In this document: positions 6,789 through 15,886 of the stretch, piece by piece | How positions within the stretch are numbered: the stretch's first letter is position 1 | How the letters are laid out: each line of letters opens with the position of its first letter | Notes under the pieces: generated by a model | The model's database searches: none | The model's input: the letters and a program-made list of their open reading frames with translations, nothing else | What the model was told of the DNA's origin: nothing | Position numbers and translations under genes: made by a program | Assembly (NCBI GenBank): GCA_002448975.1 | Contig: DKBO01000222.1 | Span: forward strand, 1-19,882 | DNA from: Nitrospiraceae bacterium UBA6898 | GTDB taxonomy: Bacteria; Nitrospirota; Thermodesulfovibrionia; Thermodesulfovibrionales; UBA6898 | Reading direction: 5' to 3' | Length of the DNA: 19,882 nucleotides

Positions 6789-7739
6789 ATGTTACTGATC
6801 ACTGATTTGCGTAAGATTACCGACCGGTTCACCAACTGCGTCCTGACCCTGGGGAACTTTGACGGCATCCACCTGGGCCATCAGGAACTGGTGCGCATGG
6901 TCATCAGACGGGCGCGCGAGATCAGCGGCCAGAGCATGGTCGTAACCTTCCGCCCCCACCCGCTCAAGGTGCTCGCACCGGAAAAATGTCCTCCCCTTAT
7001 CAGCATCTACGAGGAGAAGATCAGGCTTTTCGAAAAGCTCGGCATCGATGTGCTCGTCAAGATCCCCTTCAGCCTGAATTTCGCTGAAATGACACCCCGG
7101 GAGTTCGTCAAGGGCGTCCTCTGTGATACCCTCGGCGCAAAGGATATCTTTGTCGGATATAACTACCGCTTCGGAAAGGGCCGTGAAGGGACCACACAGA
7201 CGCTGAAGCAGATGGGCAGGGATTTCGGGTTCAATGTCCATGAGGTCGAGCAGATATCCCTGAACGGAGAGGTAATCAGCAGCACAAAGATCCGCCAGCT
7301 CCTGAAGGACGGTGAGGTTGAGCATGCGGCACGGCTCCTTGGCAGGCCCTATGCGATCACGGGCATCGTCATCAAGGGTGACAGCAGGGGCAAGACCCTT
7401 GGGTTCCCGACAGCCAATATCGCATCAAAGCACAGCATCATCCCGTCGAACGGGGTGTATGCAGTCAAGCTTCTTGCGCGGGAGCGGTGCTATGACGGCA
7501 TAGTCAATATCGGCACCCGGCCCACCTTTGACGCCGGCTCGCTCGCGATAGAGGTCCATGTCTTCAGCTTCAACGAAGACCTTTACGGAGAAGAGATCAC
7601 GCTCTTTTTCATACGGAAGATTCGGGAAGAGAAGAAGTTCAATACTGCAGCGGCCCTCATAGGCCAAATAAGCAGGGACATTGGGACCGCAAAGGAAATC
7701 CTTTCCGAAAGCCCGGAATGCATTGACCTGGGTATTTGA
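6789..7739 (+). CDS. ribF: Bifunctional riboflavin kinase / FAD synthetase
   Basis: RibF makes FMN from riboflavin and ATP, and then FAD from FMN and ATP, in the cytoplasm. The N-terminal FAD synthetase (nucleotidyltransferase) half shows GNFDGIHLGH at 22-31 and ISSTKIR at 163-169. The C-terminal riboflavin kinase half shows GKTLGFPTAN at 201-210, GVYAV, NIGTRPTF and the likely catalytic Glu255 in EVHVF, ending in IRKIREEKKF. The 316-residue length is typical. The ATG at 6789 is chosen because AGGAAAG (6780-6786) precedes it and the synthetase fold begins there. A longer frame from 6690 would add 33 residues with no family match and would overlap the divergent gene. It ends six bases before the convergent pilus operon. 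Confidence 0.96.
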   Translation: MLLITDLRKITDRFTNCVLTLGNFDGIHLGHQELVRMVIRRAREISGQSMVVTFRPHPLKVLAPEKCPPLISIYEEKIRLFEKLGIDVLVKIPFSLNFAEMTPREFVKGVLCDTLGAKDIFVGYNYRFGKGREGTTQTLKQMGRDFGFNVHEVEQISLNGEVISSTKIRQLLKDGEVEHAARLLGRPYAITGIVIKGDSRGKTLGFPTANIASKHSIIPSNGVYAVKLLARERCYDGIVNIGTRPTFDAGSLAIEVHVFSFNEDLYGEEITLFFIRKIREEKKFNTAAALIGQISRDIGTAKEILSESPECIDLGI

Positions 7740-7745
7740 GAAGGG

Positions 7746-8456
7746 TTAGTACGCGTATAGGACAGACATCCGGGAATTTTCGCGCGGATTTGTCGTATTC
7801 TCCGCAAGGATTTCCGTCCGGTATAGATACGGTGCAGCCGGCGGACTCACAACTCCCGAGGTGCTCGTCACCACTCCCTGTCCTCCTAATTCCCCGGGCG
7901 CAGCAATGCCGCCGACGTCCGAGTTGCCCCGGACGGTATCGACAATCTTCACATAGACGCGATACTGGTTCGGCGCAACCCCTAACAGAATCGGGTTCGC
8001 ATTATCGCCGAGGTCTGGATTGGTCCTCGGGTCAAGATCGACCTGGAGCCCTGCAACTCCGCCATTGTCGTCGCAGGATGCAGTTCCTGAATCCATCCAA
8101 TCTGCCGTAGAATTACAGAGTTTGTCGCACCGGCAGGTTCTCGCGTTGCCGGCGTTTTCGTCCGTGTTATCGCTCGGATCCAAAGGATCTCCGCAGTTGC
8201 ACCCACTTGCATAGGGTGCGCCCATGATGTTCAGCACGCCTCTATTTTCAAAGTAATCGGGCAAGATTTCAGCTGTGCCGACGCTCGCATCTTCCGCTGA
8301 ACGGTAGAACCGCATTGCGCCTGACATGGTTGTGCCCTGTGTAATGAGATAGAGCAGGGCAGAGACAATGGCAAGCCCGATCAGAGAGAGCATCAGGACC
8401 ATCACAAGGGCAACGCCTCTTTCGTTCATGGGATGATGAAAATGGTTATAGCGCAT
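7746..8456 (-). CDS. pilX: Type IV pilus minor pilin, PilX-like
   Basis: This is the last gene of the pilus operon. The N-terminus has a prepilin leader ending NERG (cleaved after Gly14 by the prepilin peptidase), followed by VALVMVLMLSLIGLAI, the hydrophobic helix. As in PilX proteins there is no glutamate at +5, which distinguishes it from the other three pilins. The globular part has six cysteines between residues 86 and 128, two in CxC pairs. PilX helps prime pilus assembly with PilV, PilW, FimU/FimT and PilY1. ATG at 8456 is supported by GAGGT a few bases upstream. Met10 is a shorter alternative that would give a more usual leader length. It starts two bases after the pilW stop, so it is translated in tandem. 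Confidence 0.82.
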   Translation of the reverse strand: MRYNHFHHPMNERGVALVMVLMLSLIGLAIVSALLYLITQGTTMSGAMRFYRSAEDASVGTAEILPDYFENRGVLNIMGAPYASGCNCGDPLDPSDNTDENAGNARTCRCDKLCNSTADWMDSGTASCDDNGGVAGLQVDLDPRTNPDLGDNANPILLGVAPNQYRVYVKIVDTVRGNSDVGGIAAPGELGGQGVVTSTSGVVSPPAAPYLYRTEILAENTTNPRENSRMSVLYAY

Positions 8457-8458
8457 CG

Positions 8459-9631
8459 CTACCTCAGATCATAGGGTTTTATGAACAGGGTGTATATCTT
8501 CCACCGGTAATTAAGCCGGAGGTCTCCCGCAGGTATGGTAAAAGTGATGACATTGCCGTGAACCGGATCGTCTGCCGTAATCGGTGACGGCGACGTATAG
8601 GACGTATCGCGCTGGCCTTCCTGGGCAAGGATATAGACGCGGATATCTTTGAGTTGATCGCGTATGTTTTCGGCAGTCAACCCTGCCCCAAGGTCTTCGA
8701 CAACCGACTCGACAGCCCCATCGTTGTTCGTATCCAACCCAAAGAGAACCTGCATTGCGGCAACGCAATCCAAGAGGGGGTGCTCTGAACCTAGAAACTG
8801 ATTAGCCGCACTGGTAGCGCCATGATTCAGCAGCGCCTTATAGAGCACGCCCGTATTGGGAGCGCACCGCGTCGGCATTGCTGCAGGAGTTCGTATATAA
8901 TAATCAGCCCTGTTGAAGGGCATGCGCAGTGCCGCACCAGGGCTTATGCCATAGATCAGATATGTCTCAAAGCTGCTCGCCACAGGCTGAAAATCCGATG
9001 CAAAAGTCCCGGCACTCGAATCGAAGGTCGTGGAAAACGTTGCACCCGATGATAGCAGTACCCGTTGCGTGCCGCCTGCAATGGGGTTCAATACAATCAC
9101 CTGGTCGCCATTCTCAAGATTTTCATCGGGAATGGCTGCGCCGTCTACATTGTTCCAAGGCTGTATCGTATTAGGCAGGGCCCCCCGGTTCGAAACATAG
9201 GCCCACTTGGTGGCGGCAGAGCTGAGGCCGAGGTTCGTTGCCTTGATCACCAGCACATCCGACTGGGCACCGGGCGTCACAGCAGCATTGTTGAAGCCGA
9301 TATTATTGCCGACCTGCACTGCCCGCGGCGGATTAGCTGTCGCGTCATTGTATGCCGCAGGATCGCTATATGGCGTTGCACTACTAAACGCTTCGTTATA
9401 GGTTATCCCATTCAGATTATAGGGGAGTCCGTAGCCGGCCTGTTCGATATCCGACCGCAGCATCTGGAGCCCGACTATACCCTCTATGTTCGTTTCCGCG
9501 ATCTTGGACTGCTGCTTGAACTGGTTGAGAAGGCTGGAGAATATGTTCGCCGCAGCTGTGATCGTGAGCAGAAACACCACCATCGTGATCATAAGTTCGA
9601 CAAAGGTGAACCCTCTCTGCGACTTTATCAT
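8459..9631 (-). CDS. pilW: Type IV pilus minor pilin, PilW-like
   Basis: The 390-residue prepilin has a short leader MIKSQRG followed by FTFVELMITMVVFLLTITAA, with Phe at +1 and Glu at +5, as needed for processing and packing in the fibre. The large variable domain fits PilW, the largest minor pilin. QQSKIAETNIEGIVGLQMLRSDIEQAGYG is cut here for length, but the MLRSDIEQAGYG part is a typical PilW-region motif. It begins inside an ATGA overlap with the pilV stop, and GGAGGAG lies just upstream. It belongs to the pilY1-fimT-pilV-pilW-pilX transcript and would be part of the pilus priming complex. Cysteines are few (near residue 257 and 289), unlike PilX and PilY1. Confidence 0.86.
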   Translation of the reverse strand: MIKSQRGFTFVELMITMVVFLLTITAAANIFSSLLNQFKQQSKIAETNIEGIVGLQMLRSDIEQAGYGLPYNLNGITYNEAFSSATPYSDPAAYNDATANPPRAVQVGNNIGFNNAAVTPGAQSDVLVIKATNLGLSSAATKWAYVSNRGALPNTIQPWNNVDGAAIPDENLENGDQVIVLNPIAGGTQRVLLSSGATFSTTFDSSAGTFASDFQPVASSFETYLIYGISPGAALRMPFNRADYYIRTPAAMPTRCAPNTGVLYKALLNHGATSAANQFLGSEHPLLDCVAAMQVLFGLDTNNDGAVESVVEDLGAGLTAENIRDQLKDIRVYILAQEGQRDTSYTSPSPITADDPVHGNVITFTIPAGDLRLNYRWKIYTLFIKPYDLR

Positions 9632-10032
9632 GATCTCCTCCGTATGGTAGATATGGAGTGGGTGAAGTTTTCACCCTGCCATGCCCAGGTCGTTGTCAGA
9701 GTCACCTGCTTATGGTTTGCGTCAATATCCGCGATAATCCGCCGGACAGTAAAGCCAACCGTAGTAGCACGTACGGCCCTGTTGTCAACAGGGTCATTCG
9801 TGCCCGCCGTGGCCGTAAGATCTGCATGGTCAAATGATACAGACCGCAGTCGATTCATCCGGTCAGCAGTGAGCCGCACTGCCTCATCCCGAAGAACGTT
9901 TTTCATATTGCCCTGGATCGCCACAATGGAGACCTGCATGAGCCCCATGAAGACGATCAGGAGCACCACAAGGGCGATCATCACCTCGACAAGTGTGACA
10001 CCCCGTCTATTTCGCGGCGCAATTAGTAGCAT
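9628..10032 (-). CDS. pilV: Type IV pilus minor pilin, PilV-like
   Basis: This is a 134-residue prepilin with leader MLLIAPRNRRG and mature start VTLVEVMIALVVLLIVFMG. Glu is at +5, while +1 is Val rather than the usual Phe or Met. The short C-terminal domain contains RDEAVRLTADRMNRLR, a common feature of PilV proteins. It acts in the inner membrane and then in the pilus tip complex with PilW, PilX and FimT. The ATG at 10032 is well supported by CGGAGG (10046-10041 on this strand). The first 26 bases overlap the end of fimT, including its stop, and the downstream end overlaps pilW by four bases (ATGA), so translation of the three genes is tightly linked. Confidence 0.85.
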   Translation of the reverse strand: MLLIAPRNRRGVTLVEVMIALVVLLIVFMGLMQVSIVAIQGNMKNVLRDEAVRLTADRMNRLRSVSFDHADLTATAGTNDPVDNRAVRATTVGFTVRRIIADIDANHKQVTLTTTWAWQGENFTHSISTIRRRS

Positions 10033-10543
10033 TGCATAGGCCTCCGGAAAAGATTTGAGTCGCCAGCTTGCCCATATTTACTCTCGTCTCTGCAATCACG
10101 ACACAGTCATAATCGGGCTCGGTCTGGGCATTGAGGGCGGCAAAGCAGATTGTCCCCGGTGTCATGATACCCCGCTTGTCGATGACCATGGTGCCTCCCG
10201 TGTTCCACGTTATGGCATGCTCAACAGTCTTCGGATATGTGGGGAGTATGGCGTCATCGGTAACATCGGGGCCGGGATCGGAGACGGCGTTGTTGTTCCT
10301 GTCTTCGATCAGCCGATAGGTAGTCGCCGTCGGAAAATCCATAAAATAATTCTGCCCCCGGGTGATTGCCATGGAGCGAGCACTGAGCAGGTCAGCGTAG
10401 ACATCCTTTGTCTCTTTCTCGATCTTGTATGCCCCCATCCATCCCACATAGTTGAAGCCGAGGGCGACCATAAGCACGGCGATAATCGCTATCACCACCA
10501 TCAATTCAACCAGTGTCACGCCTCTGTCTTTCATCGTGGTCAT
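10007..10543 (-). CDS. fimT: Type IV pilus minor pilin, FimT/FimU (GspH) type
   Basis: The 178-residue prepilin has leader MTTMKDRG and mature start VTLVELMVVIAIIAVLM with Glu at +5. A GspH/FimT-like globular domain follows (ARSMAITRGQNYFMDF, then RLIEDRNNN), matching the pseudopilin family in which the segment after the helix carries the A-R-S-x-A-x-x-R motif. It is likely the FimU equivalent that links the minor pilin tip to the major pilin. Cysteines lie near residues 132, 145, 169 and 174. It starts four bases after the pilY1 stop without a clear Shine-Dalgarno sequence, suggesting translational coupling. Met4 is an alternative start. It overlaps pilV by 26 bases. Confidence 0.84.
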   Translation of the reverse strand: MTTMKDRGVTLVELMVVIAIIAVLMVALGFNYVGWMGAYKIEKETKDVYADLLSARSMAITRGQNYFMDFPTATTYRLIEDRNNNAVSDPGPDVTDDAILPTYPKTVEHAITWNTGGTMVIDKRGIMTPGTICFAALNAQTEPDYDCVVIAETRVNMGKLATQIFSGGLCNATNCAAK

Positions 10544-10547
10544 TATT

Positions 10548-13500
10548 CTACTGTTTCTTTATATGCAGAATCTTGTTTATCGGCTTGGGCGGCACCACAA
10601 GCGACAGCGCCCCTGCGGGCGGCAGGCCCTGAATCATACTGCTCCGCCGCTGATCTTTCTCCGTAAACGCCGTAGCAAGGTCAACTTCCTCAATGGCGCC
10701 CGTAGAAACCTGCACGATCGCCGTGCCGCGCAATGTTCCCGTGCCTACCAGCGTGCCGCCGGTGTCGTAGCGAACTGCCCATATGTGCGAGGCACCGCCA
10801 TATTCGCAGATGTCTGCTGTCGGGCTGGACGATGTGAAGAAAACTGCGCCGTTGAGCGTGGCAAGCGGGTCGGTCACAATCCGCTCTGAACGAAATACGG
10901 CTGCGGGATCTGAACAGCTGATCGCCGCACCGCTGAGATCAACACATTGATCGAGGTTGATGTACCACCCGTCCGCGTCTGTCGAGCCTGCTGCGGTGGC
11001 AGCATCGCCGAGAGCAACTGATGACACCGCTGCCGTACAGGTCGTGTCGATGTTGGCAGGATTGCTGCCGGTCAAGGGGAAGCAGGGCTCCTTTATCCCG
11101 TAGAGACGCCTCTGTGCTGAAGGGTCGTCGATGAGGTCGTTGATCTTGTAGAAATATCTCCCGGCGCCGAAAAAGAGCCGCAGTTCCTTGTTTTTCAGGT
11201 TCTGCAATTTGCCCACGCCGGAAGTTACCGGCCCGATGTTGCTGATCACGGTAGAAACAGACCATTGGCCCGGATCAAGGCTCTGTTTGGTCAAAAGCCG
11301 CTTCACTCCTCCGACGTTCCAGCCATCCAGAATATTGTACTGAGTTGAAGATGTTGGGGCGGCGTCCTTCCATGGGGAGTCGATTGTCGCGATCTTGGCC
11401 GCACCATTATAGGCAATGATCAGTTTCGTCTCATGGTTAAGGTCATACCGGTGGACAAATTTTCCTTTGTAAAAATCGTTGGTGGAGTCGGAAGAAGATA
11501 CAAGCGTGATCGTATTGGCACTGCCGCCCTGGGCGATTTCTGTCGTTCCCAGTGTCGCCCTCTCGGTATAGCCGAAGTAAATAGCGTCATCGGAATAGTT
11601 CATGTCAAAATCAATGGAAGAATTCACCAGATTACCGATGAAAGCAGCAGTTCCGCCAGCATCTATGGTCTGCAACCTTGTCCCGGTCTTGAGATCGAGA
11701 ACCACGAGCTTGGCACTGCTCCTGCTCAGGTGTCCCTTTATTCCGGTGAATTGGTGGGTCGTCTGACTCACATACCCGGTAGGTCCGGACCCGAGGACAA
11801 CGTACCAGCGGCCATTAGAAAAATCGTTCTTTTGGCAGGTCTCCCCGGAAGGACAATCGGAATCAGCGTTGCAGGACGTAGTGGCCGTCGTAGAACACTG
11901 CTTATGGTTGATCCTCACAATGCCCGGACCTGTTGTCGAGAGCCCGAGGTCCGGATCGGCATATTCCCATAACAGCGTCGGATTCGCCGGGTCCGTTACA
12001 TCCATCGCAAAGTACGAGGAATATCCGTAATTGCTGACCGGTGTCTTTACACATTCAGTGCAGGTTGAAGACAGATCTTCACATGCGCCTCCCAGGCGCA
12101 TGCTGCCGATAAGGACCGTGCGCCAGCTGTCTTTCGATTTTCTGCATTTCCAATAATCCGAATAAACCGAAGAATTGCAGTTGCTGTCAGGCTGATCGCT
12201 CGTGCCGTCGTCGTTCAGGTCAGAATCGATGGCAATGCTTGCGTCGAAGAGGTACGGTGTTGCATCAATGTAATAGAGATGGCAGTAATTCCGGTCCGCG
12301 AGATACTTCAGATAGGGCAATGCATGTTGCGGGATGAAGGCCCAGATTTCCTTGCCCATATCCGGATCGGTCATGCAGGTCTCGGCCAAGGGACAATCTG
12401 CATTGTCGCGGCATGCCTTGGTCGTGGTGACTGAACAGGCCTTCCCCAGGGAGGCCTTTGCGTTGGGGTCTCTATACAATCCTAGTTTGCCAAGTTTGAA
12501 TGCATGGAGCATGCCGTCGTTGGCGCCGCTGAACACGGTACCCCGGTTCGTGTAACCTGCCGAGTTCAGATAATCCCGGTAGGTCGTGTCCCGATAGGAT
12601 TTATCGTACAGGTTCAGTGGTATCCAGGACGAGATCTTTGGAGTCGAATTGACAATGTCGGCCAGCTTCCAGGTGTTTGTGACGCCGCCCACGGTTACGG
12701 TGCGGGGTCTTACCACAGCACCGTCTATTGCATCGCTGTTATCGACATCGCTGTCTCCGTCCAGATCGTCGACCCCCCTGATGTACTGAATGAGGTTCGC
12801 TGTCCCCGTCACATTAAGGAAGGGAGAAAGGTCGGCCGCGTTTGTCGCAGTAAAATCGTCGAGCGTAGCATTGCCATCAGTATTCGTATAGATCACACGG
12901 TCACTTGCAGCCCGCGCATGGAGCTTCCGTCCAGCTTCCCAGAGGTACATCACGCTGTCCATGGGCACATTAGCTGTCGTCGGCGTCACGGAATCTCTGG
13001 TGCCGTTACCGTCGGCATCAGCAAAAAGATTCGCTGTGGTCTCATTCGTGACCTTCGAAAAGGTAAAGTCAATGATATAATCACTGCCCAGCTTCAGCAC
13101 TCTGTCGCCGTCCGTGTCTTCCCGAATGCTGCTCAACCCGAGGTTTGGATCGAGATAGTACCACATATTCTGCAGCACGCCTGTCCAGGTCACGTCGACC
13201 GTGCCTAATTGGCGCTTTGGATAAAACAGGGCCTGGATGAGGTTCGCCCCAGAACCCTCGCCGGAGGCGAGCACCGAGGCAGCAGTGCCGGAGGCGGTCT
13301 TTGCCGATATCTTGATGAGGGCATCGCGGAGCGCTATCCTCAAGTCACCGGGATTTCTGGGATTGTAGAGTGTTGTACCGCCGTTGACCGCAGTATTGTT
13401 CATGAGCGTTTTTGGGTTGCACTCGTTCGTCAGCCCGGTGTCAGGCCCGGTGTATACCACATAGGTCGTGATCTGTTCGCTGGCGTTCGCCGGTATTGCG

Positions 13501-15827
13501 GTAGATGCAGTACCCGTATCAAAAGTCTTGATGTTCCTGTGCTTTGCCAGCCAGGCAAGGTCATCGAGGTTCCTGCTTCCCTCGTATGGCGGGCAGGTCG
13601 CAGTCTGGCCGGTCTGTCCGTCGCCGTCATTATAGAGCGCCACAAGGTTGTTCACTGCCGTCCGCTTGTCCGCAGTCGACTGGCCGTCTGATATGATAAG
13701 GACATTGTTGTCCTGACATCTGAACTGGGACGGGTTCTTGTTTCCCGCAAAGTCGGTGCTGTTGATCCTGAGGTCTGTCCTGCTGGTGCCCGGGACCGAG
13801 GGGTCGCCATAGGCATCAGTCCGTGCATAGTAGCCAATAGCATTGTAATAGGACTCTGCAAAAGGTGTCCAGTTCTTTCCCTGCAGGTCGTCAATCGCAC
13901 GTACCAGCCCGGCACCCGAATTGTGGTCTCCCACAGGATCACCGATATAGCTTTTGATCTTGGCGCCATCGAGATTGTTCGAGCCTGCTGTTGTCGCGTC
14001 GCACGTGGTGAATGCTGATTTAGGGTCTGGACAGTCCAGCTTTGTGGAACAGGTCACGCTGAGATCAGAAGAGCAGCGCTTGGGACACGGCACCGGCGTA
14101 ATGCAGAGACCGCCCCCGGTGCAGCTGGCATCGCTAATGCAAGTGGTGGAAAAGCTGTTGGAGCAGACCTTTCTCCCACACTCGGTTGCGGAGCCGTTAA
14201 AATCAAAGCTCATCGCACCCATTCGGATGAGCCCGGAAAACTCCTGCACAAGATTCGTGGGCTGCGAAGGCGAAGCCGAGAGGTCCTTGATCCTGACCGT
14301 GAGCTTTTCGAAGGGCTGCCCCAACTGCCCTTCAATGCCCATGTCACTGATGATCGCCGGCAGGTTGTCGAACTCCGAAGTGTCCGACGGCAGGTCTGTC
14401 GGGTCAGTGACCGGCGGCACCGTAATGTCGCCGCAGAACTTATTGTGCTGCGTCAGAATGCAGGCATCGCCGCAGTCAGTGCCGATGCAGCCGGTCCAGG
14501 TACCTCCTGGGGACGCGCCAACGTAGCAGATACCCGTATACGCACTGCTGCAGAGATATGCGGGATTGCCGGGCCTGACCGCATCAGGCCCATTGACGCA
14601 GCTGCCGCTTGGACAGTCAGCAGCGCCGGTGCAGAGTCTTCCGTCATTGGTGCCGCCGTTGCAGGTGTAGAGTTCGTCATAGATGTCAGTACATTGATTA
14701 ATTACCGTATTCTTCTCGTCAATGCCCAGCGGTGTGCCCTTTTTTAATGCCCAGCAGGCCTGGATTGTCTGGTTGAAGGTCGCCTGCGTCTTCGAAGCAG
14801 TCGTGGCAGTAGAAGTGATACACGGCCCCTCGTCGTTATCACAATCAGAGTCTTTCTTGCAGGCTGATGCAGCAGCAACCTTTTCAGGGTCGCCGGCTGT
14901 GCATACTTTCGAGGTGCATATGCCTGTCCCAGCGATAATACAGTCGGTACTTTTTGTGCAGGTCTTCGTAACATTCTGTGCGCAATAGGCGCTCCCCAGT
15001 GTAGTTGAGGAAAGACAGTCGTCTACAGCCTTCTTTATGTCAGCATTGCTCGCTGACGGGTCCTGATAGGCATTGATCGCAGCCTGACAGAGCCCCTGAT
15101 TGTAATCACCGAAATAGAGCTTGAGATAGGTCTGCCCGCCCGGTGACGGCGCAGCCGGGTTGTCCGGGTGACGCGGCCCCTCCACGCCCATGGTGATGCC
15201 CAGGGAGGTATTCGTGCCTCCTTCCACATAATCGGCGCTGAGCGCCTCCTTGATGAACTTGCGGCCGATGCAGCCCCGCGTTTCGGGCAGAAGGATGGCG
15301 TTCGTCGCGTCATATTTACCGCCGGTCAATATCTGCTTCTGGACATCAAACTTCGAACTCGTGAGCCAGTTCAGATAATTCCCTTTCGCCACAAACTGCA
15401 CAAGGCTGAGGGGAGGACCGGTAAGCATATCAATATATAACTGTCCGGCAATGCCCTTGCAGGAAGAAGATGCGCAAGCCGGCACCGTCGCTATCTCGTA
15501 AAAATAATTGCCTGTCAGGTCATACTGGTATACCTTGGCACTATCGAAATATCCTGCATAGGGCGTCGCACTGGCATAGGTCTGGTCGTAACAGTACGCC
15601 GCCTTCCGCGTGGATGTTCCATTGTCCACATAGCTTAAATCATACATGCTCGCGGAATTGTCAAGAATCAGAAGGAGGTTCGGCATGACACCGCCTACAA
15701 TAAAAGGAGGGGTCATGCAATAGTCTGTCATGGTTGCTGATTCGACGTCCCCCACAGGCAGAATCATCAGGCAGAAAGCGATTAAAAGCAGGACAGCAAT
15801 GGTCATCGGTGATTTCGGTGACAACAT
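10548..15827 (-). CDS. pilY1: Large cysteine-rich PilY1-like pilus tip adhesin
   Basis: PilY1 is a secreted, calcium-binding tip protein of type IV pili. The start at 15827 is chosen because AAGGGAG lies six bases upstream and a clean signal peptide follows (hydrophobic 8-25, cleavage near VESA at 28-31). A longer frame from 15923 is rejected. Residues 48-62 carry a von Willebrand A MIDAS-like DNSAS (56-60). Later VWA elements (NNVLIISDGQST, 707-718) come only after a cysteine-rich insertion. The C-terminal half is the PilY1 beta-propeller, with an EF-hand-like loop of spacing D-x-D-x-N-x-D-G-x-x-D at 1201-1211. Further acidic loops lie near 904, 937, 982 and 1021. About 59 cysteines, many in a repeated four-cysteine module, and 1759 residues against about 1160 in Pseudomonas make it unusual. 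It is first in the minor pilin operon. Confidence 0.92.
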   Translation of the reverse strand: MLSPKSPMTIAVLLLIAFCLMILPVGDVESATMTDYCMTPPFIVGGVMPNLLLILDNSASMYDLSYVDNGTSTRKAAYCYDQTYASATPYAGYFDSAKVYQYDLTGNYFYEIATVPACASSSCKGIAGQLYIDMLTGPPLSLVQFVAKGNYLNWLTSSKFDVQKQILTGGKYDATNAILLPETRGCIGRKFIKEALSADYVEGGTNTSLGITMGVEGPRHPDNPAAPSPGGQTYLKLYFGDYNQGLCQAAINAYQDPSASNADIKKAVDDCLSSTTLGSAYCAQNVTKTCTKSTDCIIAGTGICTSKVCTAGDPEKVAAASACKKDSDCDNDEGPCITSTATTASKTQATFNQTIQACWALKKGTPLGIDEKNTVINQCTDIYDELYTCNGGTNDGRLCTGAADCPSGSCVNGPDAVRPGNPAYLCSSAYTGICYVGASPGGTWTGCIGTDCGDACILTQHNKFCGDITVPPVTDPTDLPSDTSEFDNLPAIISDMGIEGQLGQPFEKLTVRIKDLSASPSQPTNLVQEFSGLIRMGAMSFDFNGSATECGRKVCSNSFSTTCISDASCTGGGLCITPVPCPKRCSSDLSVTCSTKLDCPDPKSAFTTCDATTAGSNNLDGAKIKSYIGDPVGDHNSGAGLVRAIDDLQGKNWTPFAESYYNAIGYYARTDAYGDPSVPGTSRTDLRINSTDFAGNKNPSQFRCQDNNVLIISDGQSTADKRTAVNNLVALYNDGDGQTGQTATCPPYEGSRNLDDLAWLAKHRNIKTFDTGTASTAIPANASEQITTYVVYTGPDTGLTNECNPKTLMNNTAVNGGTTLYNPRNPGDLRIALRDALIKISAKTASGTAASVLASGEGSGANLIQALFYPKRQLGTVDVTWTGVLQNMWYYLDPNLGLSSIREDTDGDRVLKLGSDYIIDFTFSKVTNETTANLFADADGNGTRDSVTPTTANVPMDSVMYLWEAGRKLHARAASDRVIYTNTDGNATLDDFTATNAADLSPFLNVTGTANLIQYIRGVDDLDGDSDVDNSDAIDGAVVRPRTVTVGGVTNTWKLADIVNSTPKISSWIPLNLYDKSYRDTTYRDYLNSAGYTNRGTVFSGANDGMLHAFKLGKLGLYRDPNAKASLGKACSVTTTKACRDNADCPLAETCMTDPDMGKEIWAFIPQHALPYLKYLADRNYCHLYYIDATPYLFDASIAIDSDLNDDGTSDQPDSNCNSSVYSDYWKCRKSKDSWRTVLIGSMRLGGACEDLSSTCTECVKTPVSNYGYSSYFAMDVTDPANPTLLWEYADPDLGLSTTGPGIVRINHKQCSTTATTSCNADSDCPSGETCQKNDFSNGRWYVVLGSGPTGYVSQTTHQFTGIKGHLSRSSAKLVVLDLKTGTRLQTIDAGGTAAFIGNLVNSSIDFDMNYSDDAIYFGYTERATLGTTEIAQGGSANTITLVSSSDSTNDFYKGKFVHRYDLNHETKLIIAYNGAAKIATIDSPWKDAAPTSSTQYNILDGWNVGGVKRLLTKQSLDPGQWSVSTVISNIGPVTSGVGKLQNLKNKELRLFFGAGRYFYKINDLIDDPSAQRRLYGIKEPCFPLTGSNPANIDTTCTAAVSSVALGDAATAAGSTDADGWYINLDQCVDLSGAAISCSDPAAVFRSERIVTDPLATLNGAVFFTSSSPTADICEYGGASHIWAVRYDTGGTLVGTGTLRGTAIVQVSTGAIEEVDLATAFTEKDQRRSSMIQGLPPAGALSLVVPPKPINKILHIKKQ

Positions 15828-15833
15828 AACATA

Positions 15834-15840
15834 CTCCCTT
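15834..15840 (-). promoter_or_regulatory. Ribosome binding site that fixes the pilY1 start
   Basis: AAGGGAG on the minus strand, six bases before ATG 15827. It selects this start, placing the signal peptide at the N-terminus, over the in-frame ATG 96 bases further upstream. Confidence 0.8.
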
Positions 15841-15886
15841 CCGGTTGTTCTCGCCTTATGGCATATCGATTTCATGATTATAACTC

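Noticed and set aside
9065..10039. 324-residue plus-strand open frame opposite pilW and pilV
   Set aside because: The opposite strand carries two prepilins with leader motifs, ribosome sites and an ATGA overlap; this frame has none of these.
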